From the NCBI GenBank assembly GCA_003482695.1, contig DMYC01000007.1, positions 1-16,299 of the forward strand: a DNA stretch of 16,299 nt, in the 5' to 3' direction. This DNA comes from Clostridiales bacterium UBA8960 (GTDB lineage: Bacteria > Bacillota > Clostridia > Peptostreptococcales > Acidaminobacteraceae). The position numbers and the translations under genes were made by a program. This document shows positions 1-7,050 of the stretch, in pieces. The notes under the pieces were generated by a model, which made no database searches, was not told the DNA's origin, and saw only the letters and a list, made by a program, of their open reading frames with translations. Position 1 is the stretch's first letter. Every line of letters begins with the position of its first letter.

Positions 1-18
1 GGCGAGTAAAAAGCAACT

Positions 19-49
19 AAAAAAAACGTGCTCGATCATCGAGCACGTT
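19..49 (-). terminator. Rho-independent terminator after degV
   Basis: An 11-bp perfect stem (25-35 with 39-49, loop TCA) is followed on the minus strand by a run of T (complement of the A run at 19-26). It lies 23 nt past the degV stop. A T-run at 54-60 could also let it work on the plus strand, but no plus-strand gene is seen entering it. Nothing else is recognisable in bases 1-24. Confidence 0.85.
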
Positions 50-71
50 CTACTTTTTTTGACACATTGAT

Positions 72-1007
72 TTAGTGTTCCTTTTTTTCGATGACTTCCT
101 TAATCTTGTTTAAGTTATTAAACAAAAGCCCATCTTTATTATTCGGTTTTTCCAAAAAGAAAAAAGATAATCCGCCTAATCCGACATGCGTCCCTACTGC
201 AACGCCCATTTGCATGAGTAAAATATCACCCTTAAATGATGTTTGATCTTTTATAAGGTTTACTAAATTTTCAGCATACAACTTGTCCGATGTGTATCCC
301 ACGATTACGAAATCCGTCTCTTCAGGATCAACGCGCATATTAAACCCGTCAATATAATGCTTCAAAACCGCTTTTCTGCCTCTTTCTTTACTTATGATCG
401 CTCCCTCGCCCTGTTTCATCGTCATGATCGGCTTTACTTTCATGATTTTTCCGATCAATGCCGATCCATATCTCAATCGACCACTTCTTACAAGGTTATC
501 GAGGTCGTCAACAGACAGGAAATGCTTGACATTGCGCTTGCGAAGCTCAACATACTCGACGACTTCTTCAAACGTTGCACCGTTTTCAATCATTCTGGCA
601 CTCTTCACGATTAACCAACCACTTCCATGGCTCATACAGGTGCTGTCGACCACGTGAATTTTATAGTCAACGACTTTATGCTCCTCTTCAAAATACTCTT
701 TTGCGATGACAGCAGACTGATAGGAACCGCTCGTTTTACTTGACATGCAAATGCACAGAATTTCCTTTTGCCCTTTATTATAAGCTTCCTCAAAACGTTC
801 AATGAATAATGCTGGAGAAGGCATTGCAGTTGTGGGGTGTGTCTTATACTCTGCAATTTTTGAAAAAAACTGATCCGCATTAATATCGATTCTGTCTTGA
901 TAGGTCTTTCCATCAATGGTAATGCTAAGTGGGGCTATACCAACATCATACTTCTTGACAATTTCATCACTTAAGTCACACGTTGAATCAGCAATCAATT
1001 TTATCAT
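72..1007 (-). CDS. DegV family fatty-acid-binding protein
   Basis: This 311-residue protein is full length for the DegV family (about 280-310 residues). Family landmarks are the N-terminal DST at residues 7-9, TTAMPSP at 59-65 and SSKTSGSYQ at 89-97, which form the lipid carboxylate-binding loops. From established knowledge, DegV/FakB proteins bind a single fatty acid in the cytoplasm and, when partnered with FakA kinase, present it for phosphorylation. No fakA-like gene is in the window, so a role as a FakB subunit is inference; many Clostridia carry several DegV paralogues. The start ATG at 1007 is preceded by GGGAGGAC (1011-1018). No clear promoter was found in the 54-nt gap to the upstream permease gene, so the gene could be read from its own weak promoter or by read-through. 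A terminator follows it. Confidence 0.9.
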   Translation of the reverse strand: MIKLIADSTCDLSDEIVKKYDVGIAPLSITIDGKTYQDRIDINADQFFSKIAEYKTHPTTAMPSPALFIERFEEAYNKGQKEILCICMSSKTSGSYQSAVIAKEYFEEEHKVVDYKIHVVDSTCMSHGSGWLIVKSARMIENGATFEEVVEYVELRKRNVKHFLSVDDLDNLVRSGRLRYGSALIGKIMKVKPIMTMKQGEGAIISKERGRKAVLKHYIDGFNMRVDPEETDFVIVGYTSDKLYAENLVNLIKDQTSFKGDILLMQMGVAVGTHVGLGGLSFFFLEKPNNKDGLLFNNLNKIKEVIEKKEH

Positions 1008-1061
1008 TTAGTCCTCCCAAAATAATTTATAACCTATTTTATCACAGAAGGATGCGAATTG

Positions 1062-1601
1062 TTAGTCTTCTTCATAAATCGCATTCAGTTTGTTGGTTGA
1101 CACACTTTTTTCAGTTATCATGCCAATAATAACGATCGCTATGACGGTCAATATCCATCTCGTCATCATGAATGACACACCTAAGAATTTAACTTCATTT
1201 GCTAACATCGGTAGTTTTACAACTGCCCAAGCGCTTAGTATGATTACCACATTTGAGATACTCGCGCCTTTTTTGATTAACATTTTACAAATTGGAAAGG
1301 CTGCGTATATGGGTCCAGCTGAGATACTCCCTAAAATTAAGGCGTAAATACTGCCCTTGATGCCAGAGTCTATACCAAGGTGTTTGATTATGGCCTCTTT
1401 TGACACGAGAACATCAATGGCAATTGTAAGCAAAAATATGATCGGCAATACAAAGAGCATTTCTTTCAAATAATAGATGCTGTTAGACATGGCGAGCTTA
1501 GCTATATCCGTTCGGATGACGAAAAAGAGTCCGTAAATCACCAGTACTGACATGAGCAACTTGTTTCTTTTTAACCAACGGAATCGATTCACTTTTTTCA
1601 T
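1062..1601 (-). CDS. COG0701-type permease, second half (ArsP_1/DUF318-like)
   Basis: This 179-residue integral membrane protein has about five hydrophobic segments, a basic N-terminus (MKKVNRFRWLKRNK) and a polar C-terminal tail. It carries the segment GSISAGPIYAAFPI (residues 92-105) followed by KKGAS, which matches the equivalent segment of the upstream gene product. I read the pair as two homologous halves of a COG0701 (ArsP_1 family) permease encoded separately. Members of the larger family include methylarsenite exporters, but the cysteine-rich TPFCSCS-type motif of metal(loid)-handling members is absent here, so the substrate is unknown. Its start overlaps the upstream stop by 4 nt (ATGA, 1598-1601), implying translational coupling and one-to-one production. 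The divergent Crp/Fnr-type gene probably controls the pair. Confidence 0.75.
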   Translation of the reverse strand: MKKVNRFRWLKRNKLLMSVLVIYGLFFVIRTDIAKLAMSNSIYYLKEMLFVLPIIFLLTIAIDVLVSKEAIIKHLGIDSGIKGSIYALILGSISAGPIYAAFPICKMLIKKGASISNVVIILSAWAVVKLPMLANEVKFLGVSFMMTRWILTVIAIVIIGMITEKSVSTNKLNAIYEED

Positions 1602-2080
1602 AAAATAACCCCCATCGCAATAGAAATCAACAATGCCGAGACAAAACTCGCAACATTTCTAACAAGTGCAAACTTTAATCCAAATGCATTTTTTTCTAGC
1701 GGAAAAGTAACGATACCTACCATTGTCAATGTCGTTAAAAAAGCAACTGCTGGGACAATACTTGCACCTGCATCCACCAGCGATCCAACTAGTGGAAAGG
1801 CAACAAATGCAGGTATCAGTGTGATACTCCCTGCTAAAGCTGCGACAATAGTTGCCATGAAGTTATCCGCAGAACCGAGTGTCCTTTTAATGGTCTCAGG
1901 TGGTACAAGTGTAATGATCAGTCCAATCAGCAATATGATGGCGATGATTTCGCCAATCATACTCCCCATCATGGCTTTAGATTTTTTTGCAGCTTTAAAT
2001 GTGCTTTTTTTGTCTTTTATGATTGCCCAGATAACTAAGGCAATCGATATGATCCAAAACAATAATGTGAAGCCATCCAT
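1598..2080 (-). CDS. COG0701-type permease, first half (ArsP_1/DUF318-like)
   Basis: This 160-residue membrane protein has an N-terminal anchor, a basic loop (KDKKSTFKAAKKSK, about residues 22-35) and three to four further hydrophobic helices. Its core GSITLIPAFVAFPL followed by LVDAGAS aligns with the downstream gene's GSISAGPIYAAFPI...IKKGAS, indicating a shared fold and probably an ancient duplication. Half-size COG0701 proteins encoded as adjacent gene pairs are familiar in Clostridia; the two products presumably assemble into one transporter. The start at 2080 has GGAGG at 2088-2092. The gene is first in a two-gene operon read divergently from the Crp/Fnr regulator. Substrate unknown. 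The family call rests on pattern memory and should be confirmed by a profile search. Confidence 0.75.
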   Translation of the reverse strand: MDGFTLLFWIISIALVIWAIIKDKKSTFKAAKKSKAMMGSMIGEIIAIILLIGLIITLVPPETIKRTLGSADNFMATIVAALAGSITLIPAFVAFPLVGSLVDAGASIVPAVAFLTTLTMVGIVTFPLEKNAFGLKFALVRNVASFVSALLISIAMGVIL

Positions 2081-2118
2081 AAACCATCCTCCAAATCACT
2101 TTTATTTAATATCAACTT

Positions 2119-2128
2119 AGTATATAAT
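2119..2128. promoter_or_regulatory. Divergent promoter core between permease operon and Crp/Fnr gene
   Basis: TATAAT at 2123-2128 fits a plus-strand -10 box, with only a poor -35 candidate (TTTATT-like near 2101). On the minus strand TATACT (2119-2124) is a -10 candidate for the permease operon. Its -35 position (about 2142-2147) would run into the dyad at 2145-2162. The weak -35 elements fit activator-dependent or tightly repressed promoters. Confidence 0.5.
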
Positions 2129-2144
2129 GAATAAAGTAAAAAAA

Positions 2145-2162
2145 GTGTTACCGAAGTAACAC
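2145..2162. promoter_or_regulatory. Candidate Crp/Fnr-family operator (perfect dyad)
   Basis: GTGTTAC-CGAA-GTAACAC is a perfect 7-bp inverted repeat. Written as TGTTA-N6-TAACA it has the exact spacing of the CRP site TGTGA-N6-TCACA. It sits between the plus-strand -10 box and the AGGAGG (2163-2168) of the Crp/Fnr gene, roughly +10 to +27 of the predicted transcript, and at the -35 position of the divergent permease promoter. It is therefore well placed for autorepression and for control of the permease pair. As RNA it could also form a CGAA-looped hairpin next to the ribosome binding site. Confidence 0.6.
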
Positions 2163-2173
2163 AGGAGGTTGTT

Positions 2174-2845
2174 ATGAGCGTTCACCCTTATAAGTCCTAT
2201 TCATTGCTTAAAGACATTTCAAAGGATATGATTGAAACTTACAAAAATACTGGACACATGAGTCAAACCAACGTTTCAAAAAATGAAGTCCTTCATTTTG
2301 ATGGTGAAGTCTGCAAAAATCTAGAAATCGTCCTTTCAGGTAAAATCTCTGTTGATCGAATTGATGAATCCGGCAACATACTAACAATAAGCGAATTTCT
2401 TCCCGATGATATGCTTGGCGGCAATTTGATTTTTTCCAGCACACCAATCTATCCTATGACCGTTACTGCGAACTTGGATTCAACCATTTTTAAAATATCA
2501 AAAGAAGCCGTTTTCGAACTTTGCGCTAGCAACAATGCATTTTTAAAAGCCTATTTAAAAGATATTTCAGATCACACCTTGCTTTTAGGAGATAAAATCA
2601 AACACACCATAAATCGCACGATCAGAGAAAGCATTACTGCATTACTTATGCGCGAATCATTGATGCAGCAATCAACCATCTTGGCTTTACCCACCACAAA
2701 AAAAGCACTGGCCGAAAGAATCGGCGTACAAAGAACGTCTCTATCTAGAGAACTGCAAAAAATGAAGCGCGAAGGCCTCATCGATTACGATGCAAAAACC
2801 ATCACGCTTAAAAATCTTTGTAAACCAATTGGCCACGATCTATGA
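2174..2845 (+). CDS. Crp/Fnr family transcriptional regulator
   Basis: The 223-residue length and layout are standard for the family: an N-terminal cyclic-nucleotide-binding-type beta barrel (about residues 33-110, with LEIVLSGKISV and GNILTISEFLPDDMLGG), a long dimerisation helix (about 120-165), and a C-terminal winged helix (about 172-213, TKKALAERIGVQRTSLSRELQKMK). There is no N-terminal cysteine cluster, so an FNR-type oxygen-sensing Fe-S cluster is unlikely; only scattered cysteines (47, 117, 216) occur. The effector is unknown. The start ATG at 2174 follows AGGAGG at 2163-2168. The gene is divergent from the split permease, and a CRP-spaced dyad lies between them, so local and self-regulation is the best inference. 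Its last 38 bp overlap the 3' end of the convergent M14 peptidase gene. Confidence 0.92.
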   Translation: MSVHPYKSYSLLKDISKDMIETYKNTGHMSQTNVSKNEVLHFDGEVCKNLEIVLSGKISVDRIDESGNILTISEFLPDDMLGGNLIFSSTPIYPMTVTANLDSTIFKISKEAVFELCASNNAFLKAYLKDISDHTLLLGDKIKHTINRTIRESITALLMRESLMQQSTILALPTTKKALAERIGVQRTSLSRELQKMKREGLIDYDAKTITLKNLCKPIGHDL

Positions 2846-4391
2846 TCGTAATGTCAGATGGGTCGAGATTGAGAAAAGAGGTCATAAAACTCATTGGCAC
2901 CATAAGGCGTCCTTCTACTAAAATTGGTTTTGGCTCAAATGTCAAAGCTTTCAATTGTTCATTTACAAGGTATGCACCCTCGTACGTATTAACGTTGATC
3001 CCCAATGACTCGTCCTGTTTTTCTGCAACTGCCATCCCAGATTCCTTAACCCAAGAAATTTCATATGCCAACATCTCAAACAGTTCTCTAAAAGACACAT
3101 AAACACGTCCATCAGATGCCATGAGATTCTGAGTCAACAAGAACTGATTTTTAACTTTAACACCCACTTGTTTGGCAATTCTATAACTTGGAGGGCCAAC
3201 ATATGCGTGGACTTCGCCACCCAATTTTACCGCAAATGCCTTTGCAACCTCCAAACTCGGAAAATCTCTGACATAAATGCCATCAGCATATACTTTATAA
3301 TCATAATAGCCTACTTTTTTCGTTTCGTTTAATACCGCTAGTGGCACCGCCCAAAGCTTATGGATATTGTAATCATGATAATAATGACTCAGTGGCGTTG
3401 GAAATTCAAAAGTTGATGTAGTTTCAATCGTCATGGCTGGTTTTAATGTGTTGTTGCTAAAATAATGCGTCGAATAGCCATACTCAAAATATCTGTCCGG
3501 TTTCATCAACCGATAAGAAGTGACGTGGCTAACAAGTTCAGCAAATCGGGTGTTGAGTTCAAAAAACCCTTGACCCAAATGGTCCATCCAATAATAAATC
3601 ACTTGGCCCATGCTGTGAAATGTTAAATACGCTCTAAAGTCATATCTAAGCATATAGGACATCATTGCTTTTGTTTCCGATTCTGACGCTTCATAATAAC
3701 CTTTGAAATAATCTTCACCTGGGCTTTCAACGTCTCTGTACATCGAGTTTCCACCCCATTGACTAATCCAGGTTTCAGTCTTCGCGTCAAAATAGACATC
3801 CTCAAAATTTCGGTTGATGTCTACACCGTTGACATTAGCCTTCAGCCTATGGTTTCTCAAATTCGGAATCAGTTCCAGTATACGTTCTCTGAGTAAAGGA
3901 TCATTGATTGATTGTGTTCCGTATTTGGCAATATCAAACCCATCTGGATTGCCAATGGGTATAAAATGCATCACACTTGTTTGAAGTAGATGTCTTACAT
4001 TGTAACCACTCAAATGATCATCGTTATAATAATCCAGAACGTAATCTTCGATCATTCTTAAAACCGCCACAGGGTTGAATGTCTCTCTACCGTGCACACC
4101 TCCGTCGATGAGCAAATGGCTTTTGTTGACATAATCAAGTGCATCATAGCCGTAAATATTCGCAGTCATACGAATGGCGTAAATGGGTTTCAGATCTTCC
4201 GATTCACCGATTACCTCAAGCTCAAGTAAATATTTATAACGGTTTACAAGCTCAACCGCTTTTTCATATAATTCCGATGAACGATATCCGTGTGCATCCT
4301 CGAATATGATGGTTCGTTCTGACGCAAAACTCACATTTAACATAATAACCATAAAAAATAGCCCGATAAAAAGTTTTGTTTTCTTTAGCAT
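2808..4391 (-). CDS. Secreted M14 zinc carboxypeptidase with C-terminal Cu-amine-oxidase-like domain
   Basis: The 527-residue protein starts with a signal peptide (basic MLKKTK, hydrophobic to about residue 20, likely cleavage after SFA at 23). The M14 catalytic domain spans about residues 30-355: zinc ligands H100 and E103 in HGRE and H259 in FHS, the substrate-binding pair N193-R194 in NRNF, NPDG at 148-151, and the probable catalytic glutamate E323 in TIET. Residues about 420-527 (VYVSFRELFEMLAYEISW and GRLMVPMSFMTSFLNLD) resemble the copper amine oxidase N-terminal-like domain common on secreted Firmicute proteins. The enzyme probably trims peptides or cell-wall stem peptides outside the membrane; the substrate is not shown. 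I chose ATG 4391, with AGGAGG about 12-13 nt upstream (4405-4410), over the in-frame ATG at 4448, which would put 19 residues before the signal peptide. Confidence 0.88.
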   Translation of the reverse strand: MLKKTKLFIGLFFMVIMLNVSFASERTIIFEDAHGYRSSELYEKAVELVNRYKYLLELEVIGESEDLKPIYAIRMTANIYGYDALDYVNKSHLLIDGGVHGRETFNPVAVLRMIEDYVLDYYNDDHLSGYNVRHLLQTSVMHFIPIGNPDGFDIAKYGTQSINDPLLRERILELIPNLRNHRLKANVNGVDINRNFEDVYFDAKTETWISQWGGNSMYRDVESPGEDYFKGYYEASESETKAMMSYMLRYDFRAYLTFHSMGQVIYYWMDHLGQGFFELNTRFAELVSHVTSYRLMKPDRYFEYGYSTHYFSNNTLKPAMTIETTSTFEFPTPLSHYYHDYNIHKLWAVPLAVLNETKKVGYYDYKVYADGIYVRDFPSLEVAKAFAVKLGGEVHAYVGPPSYRIAKQVGVKVKNQFLLTQNLMASDGRVYVSFRELFEMLAYEISWVKESGMAVAEKQDESLGINVNTYEGAYLVNEQLKALTFEPKPILVEGRLMVPMSFMTSFLNLDPSDITIIDRGQLVYKDF

Positions 4392-4474
4392 AGTAAGACG
4401 CACACCTCCTTCCGATAATAGATTGATACCCTCTAAACGGATCTGCAAGCAGAAAGAGGCAATGGTTTTAATGT

Positions 4475-5095
4475 TTATTTGTTAATTGAATTCGGATTAT
4501 ATACACTCGGGCTTTTAAGTGTTCTTACGAGTTCATCAGCTTGAACTTCAGTCAAATCAATCGGTTCAACACCATAGTAATGTCTGGAAGCCTCTCGTAT
4601 CCCCTCTCTGCCTTCCCCAAAATATGCAATATTGCAGTAGAGTTCCAAGATTTCATCTTTATCGAGCATCTTCTCTAAATCAAATGATACGAATAACTCA
4701 GCAATCTTTCTTTCATATTTTTTATCAAAAGAAAAATACATGTTTTTCGCCAGTTGTTGTGTTATACTGCTCCCACCTTCCACCCTGGCGCCCACTTCAA
4801 TATTTTTTAGTAGCGCCCTGACCGTTGATGTTAAGTTGATTCCATAGTGCTCATAAAAACGACGGTCTTCGGACTCAATCACCTTTTCTTTGAAATGTTG
4901 TGATATCTCCATGATCGTTACATAATCTTCATCTGATTTTAGTTGCTCAATTCGCATATCTAGCGGCACTTTTTCTATAGCCTCTTTATAAATCTCATAA
5001 CCACTTATGATAATCGGCATGCTCAAAATAAGTGCAATCGAAACAAGCAAAAGCATATATAATAAAACTTTTTTTATCCATTTGAAGTGCTTCAT
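4475..5095 (-). CDS. Monofunctional peptidoglycan glycosyltransferase (GT51)
   Basis: This enzyme would polymerise lipid II into glycan strands on the outer face of the membrane. With numbering from the longer start at 5125, one membrane helix (about residues 18-42) precedes a compact GT51 domain. Visible motifs are EDRRFYEHYG at 86-95 (catalytic Glu86), GGSSITQQLAKN at 117-128, RKIAE at 139-143, and KDEILELYCNIAYFG at 156-170. A final ADELVRTLKSPSVYNP completes the fold. No transpeptidase domain follows, so it is an MtgA-type enzyme rather than a bifunctional PBP. I prefer ATG 5095 (206 residues) because GAGG lies 5 nt upstream and a TATAAT at 5137-5142 would give a normal leader; ATG 5125 (216 residues) lacks a good ribosome binding site. 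The M14 peptidase gene follows 83 nt downstream on the same strand with no terminator seen, so co-transcription is possible. Confidence 0.88.
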   Translation of the reverse strand: MKHFKWIKKVLLYMLLLVSIALILSMPIIISGYEIYKEAIEKVPLDMRIEQLKSDEDYVTIMEISQHFKEKVIESEDRRFYEHYGINLTSTVRALLKNIEVGARVEGGSSITQQLAKNMYFSFDKKYERKIAELFVSFDLEKMLDKDEILELYCNIAYFGEGREGIREASRHYYGVEPIDLTEVQADELVRTLKSPSVYNPNSINK

Positions 5096-5141
5096 ATTCT
5101 CCTCGATTCGTGAAAGTCGTTTCATCTGTCATCTTTATTAT

Positions 5142-5169
5142 AATAAAAAACTGCCCAAATGGACAGTTT
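5142..5169 (-). terminator. Rho-independent terminator after the 110-residue gene
   Basis: A 9-bp stem (5148-5156 with 5161-5169, loop AAAT) precedes T6ATTA on the minus strand. One pair is G-U only in the minus-strand RNA and a C-A mismatch in the plus-strand RNA, so the structure is suited to minus-strand termination. Confidence 0.8.
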
Positions 5170-5185
5170 CAAACATATGACAAAT

Positions 5186-5518
5186 TTAAATGTTATCGTG
5201 TTCTATAACCAGGACTTTATCGCCAAGCTCAATGTCAATTTCATTTAGTGCTTTTACGATAGGCTCATTTGAGTTGAAAGGCACATCCAGCAGTACGACT
5301 TTGTAACCGTTTCCTAAGTATTTTAAGATGTTTTGCTGATACCAATCCAGGTAGATGCACACTCTAGAATCCTGATCAAATTGTCTTCCATAAGTACAAT
5401 AATTTGTCAAATCATCCGTTTCATCAATTTTCCTAATGCTAAAAGCACTAATTTTGGCTTCGACTTCTGGCTCGACATCTTTGTATGCCACTGCAAGAAT
5501 CGTATATTTATAAGTCAT
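5186..5518 (-). CDS. Hypothetical protein, 110 residues
   Basis: I do not recognise this family. The protein is small, acidic and apparently soluble: no signal peptide or membrane helix. The pattern is alternating beta and alpha. Residues 3-11 (YKYTILAVAY) form a likely strand; IYLDWYQQNILKYL (55-68) a helix; GYKVVLLDVPF (71-81) a strand; and DKVLVIEHDN (99-108) a final strand. This suggests a small alpha/beta sandwich. Translation is strongly supported: AAAGGAGG lies 6-7 nt upstream of ATG 5518, a promoter is seen at 5563-5591, and a terminator at 5142-5169. It is therefore probably a monocistronic real gene. Function unknown. Confidence 0.8.
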   Translation of the reverse strand: MTYKYTILAVAYKDVEPEVEAKISAFSIRKIDETDDLTNYCTYGRQFDQDSRVCIYLDWYQQNILKYLGNGYKVVLLDVPFNSNEPIVKALNEIDIELGDKVLVIEHDNI

Positions 5519-5562
5519 AGGTCCTCCTTTTGTTTACTATAAACTTTGTTTGATCTAAACCT

Positions 5563-5591
5563 ATCTTACCATGTTGTTAAATATCTATCAA
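5563..5591 (-). promoter_or_regulatory. Sigma-A-like promoter for the 110-residue gene
   Basis: On the minus strand TTGATA (5586-5591) and TAAGAT (5563-5568) are separated by exactly 17 nt. Transcription would start near 5556, giving a leader of about 38 nt. The REP-like doublet ends 22 nt upstream of the -35 box. Confidence 0.6.
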
Positions 5592-5612
5592 GTTGGAATT
5601 GTGATTGTGATC

Positions 5613-5680
5613 CGTGGAGTGATCAGGGGGTCGGACCCCTTGATCATGATCAGGGGGTCCGACCCCCTGATCACTCCATG
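5613..5680. repeat. REP-like doublet: two abutting 27-nt GC-rich palindromes
   Basis: Unit 1 (5620-5646) and unit 2 (5647-5673) share the plan TGATCAGGGGGTC-N-GACCCC(C/T)TGATCA. Unit 2 is a perfect palindrome with 13-bp arms around one base; unit 1 differs by one base in each arm region plus the centre. Because each unit is palindromic, the pair also forms a single large hairpin with arms of about 31-34 bp (5613-5646 with 5647-5680) that contains only G-T style mismatches. It starts 2 nt past the lysA stop, so it may also act as a 3' mRNA structure for lysA. The GGGGTC..GACCCC core resembles REP elements mobilised by RAYT (TnpA-REP) transposases in other bacteria; no such gene is in the window. 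Confidence 0.75.
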
Positions 5681-5681
5681 C

Positions 5682-6959
5682 TTATATTTCCCGCTCCACC
5701 ATCTCGGCATAACTTTGCCTACGCACAATCAACCTGTGATTCGAATCCTTCACGACCACCACTGCTGGGATCGTCAGTTTATTATAATTGTTCGACATGG
5801 TATAGCCATAAGCACCTGTCGAAAAAACAGCGAGCAAATCGCCTCTTTCAGGTTTGGTTAAACGCAAATCTTTAATTAAAATATCCGTCGATTCGCAACA
5901 TTTCCCACTAATGTCAACAACCGCTGTTTTGGGCAAATCTGCCTTATTGGCAATAATGGCTTCATATTTTGCGCCGTAAAGACCAGGTCTCATATTGTCG
6001 GTCATCCCTCCATCCACAGACACATAACATTTAACGCCAGGTATGTCTTTGATATTCCCAACCTGATAAAGCTGAATGCCGGCTTCACCAACAATATACC
6101 GTCCTGGTTCCATCGAAACATGCGGTCTAACGAGTCCATGCGTAGCGCAAAATGATTCCAACCTTTCCATAAGCGGGTCGATAAAATCGGATATTTTAAG
6201 GGGTGTGTCGTCTGCAGTATACTTAATTCCAAAACCACCGCCCAAATTGAAGTCCTTTACGGAAAAATCAAATCTCTTTTTCGTTTCTAAAATCAGTTTC
6301 AGCACCACATCCAAAGCACTGATATGGGTCTCAGCCTCCATAAGTTGTGAACCCACGTGAAAGTGAAAGCCTAAGAAATCATATACTTTCGATTGAATCG
6401 CATACTCAATCGCCGGAAAAATAATCGCCTCATCCAGTGGTATACCAAACTTGGAATCTTTCTTTCCGGTCGAAATATAGTCGTGTGTTTTTGCCGATAC
6501 TTCAGGTGTGACTCTGAATAGAATTTTAACCACACACCTCTCAATTTCACACAATTTCTCAAGATGATACAGCTCATCCGTGTTATCGACCACAATTCTG
6601 CCAATACCCGCTCGAAGCGCCATAATAAGTTCCTCATCCGACTTATTGTTTCCGTTAAACTCAATTCTCTCAGCTGGAAATCCCGCTTCTAAGGCCGTAT
6701 AAAGCTCACCGCCGCTGACAACATCAAGCCAAAACCCCTCATTTTCGAGCAATCGACACATGTATTTTGTACAAAAAGCCTTACAGGCAAATGCCGCATG
6801 CGTATTGTCATACTTCTCCAAAAACGATTTTCTTATCACATCGAGTTGTTCCAATATTTTACTTTCCGAATAAACATACAACGGCGTACCATACACATTT
6901 GCCAGTTCAACAGCAGAAACGCCCTCAATTGTAAGGATATGACGATCAATATTAAACAT
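5682..6959 (-). CDS. lysA: Diaminopimelate decarboxylase
   Basis: LysA converts meso-2,6-diaminopimelate to L-lysine and CO2 using PLP; it is the last step of lysine synthesis and competes with the cell wall for diaminopimelate. The 425-residue length is typical. Visible motifs are the PLP lysine K60 in FACKA, HVGSQ at 201-205, the phosphate-binding GGGFG at 240-244, EPGR at 284-287, the active-site CESTD at 355-359 (C355 from the partner subunit) and the GAYGYTM tail (382-388). All key residues are present. I chose ATG 6959 because GGGAG lies about 6 nt upstream; the in-frame ATG at 6983 has no ribosome binding site. A promoter is seen at 7014-7041 with a leader of only about 48 nt, too short for a lysine riboswitch. 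The REP-like hairpin begins directly after the stop. Confidence 0.95.
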   Translation of the reverse strand: MFNIDRHILTIEGVSAVELANVYGTPLYVYSESKILEQLDVIRKSFLEKYDNTHAAFACKAFCTKYMCRLLENEGFWLDVVSGGELYTALEAGFPAERIEFNGNNKSDEELIMALRAGIGRIVVDNTDELYHLEKLCEIERCVVKILFRVTPEVSAKTHDYISTGKKDSKFGIPLDEAIIFPAIEYAIQSKVYDFLGFHFHVGSQLMEAETHISALDVVLKLILETKKRFDFSVKDFNLGGGFGIKYTADDTPLKISDFIDPLMERLESFCATHGLVRPHVSMEPGRYIVGEAGIQLYQVGNIKDIPGVKCYVSVDGGMTDNMRPGLYGAKYEAIIANKADLPKTAVVDISGKCCESTDILIKDLRLTKPERGDLLAVFSTGAYGYTMSNNYNKLTIPAVVVVKDSNHRLIVRRQSYAEMVEREI

Positions 6960-7013
6960 ACTAAGCTCCCTTTTATCATGCATAGGTATTAATCTGCACT
7001 AGATATTTTTACA

Positions 7014-7041
7014 ATAATAACACAAACGCCAAACAGTTCAA
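7014..7041 (-). promoter_or_regulatory. Sigma-A-like promoter for lysA
   Basis: On the minus strand TTGAAC (7036-7041) and TATTAT (7014-7019) are 16 nt apart. The predicted transcription start is near 7007. It lies just after the PAS-gene terminator (7051-7079), which makes lysA an independent transcript. Confidence 0.6.
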
Positions 7042-7050
7042 AGTAAAAAC

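Noticed and set aside
1062..2080. Frameshifted single permease pseudogene
   Set aside because: Each half has its own start; the second begins with an ATGA overlap and a basic N-terminus, and both halves keep intact hydrophobic cores. Separate half-genes are a known arrangement in this family.
4392..4448. Longer M14 peptidase start at 4448
   Set aside because: It would place 19 mostly polar residues before a clear signal peptide and would cover the AGGAGG that serves the start at 4391.
5613..5680. CRISPR-like repeat
   Set aside because: Only two units, directly abutting with no spacers, and no cas genes nearby.
5613..5680. Ends of an insertion sequence
   Set aside because: No transposase reading frame lies between or beside the units and no target-site duplication can be delimited.
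5546..5875. Plus-strand open frames of 96-109 codons across the double palindrome and the lysA 3' end
   Set aside because: They lie mostly antisense to lysA, cross the REP-like repeat and have no ribosome binding site. Their length comes from the absence of stop codons in the repeat.
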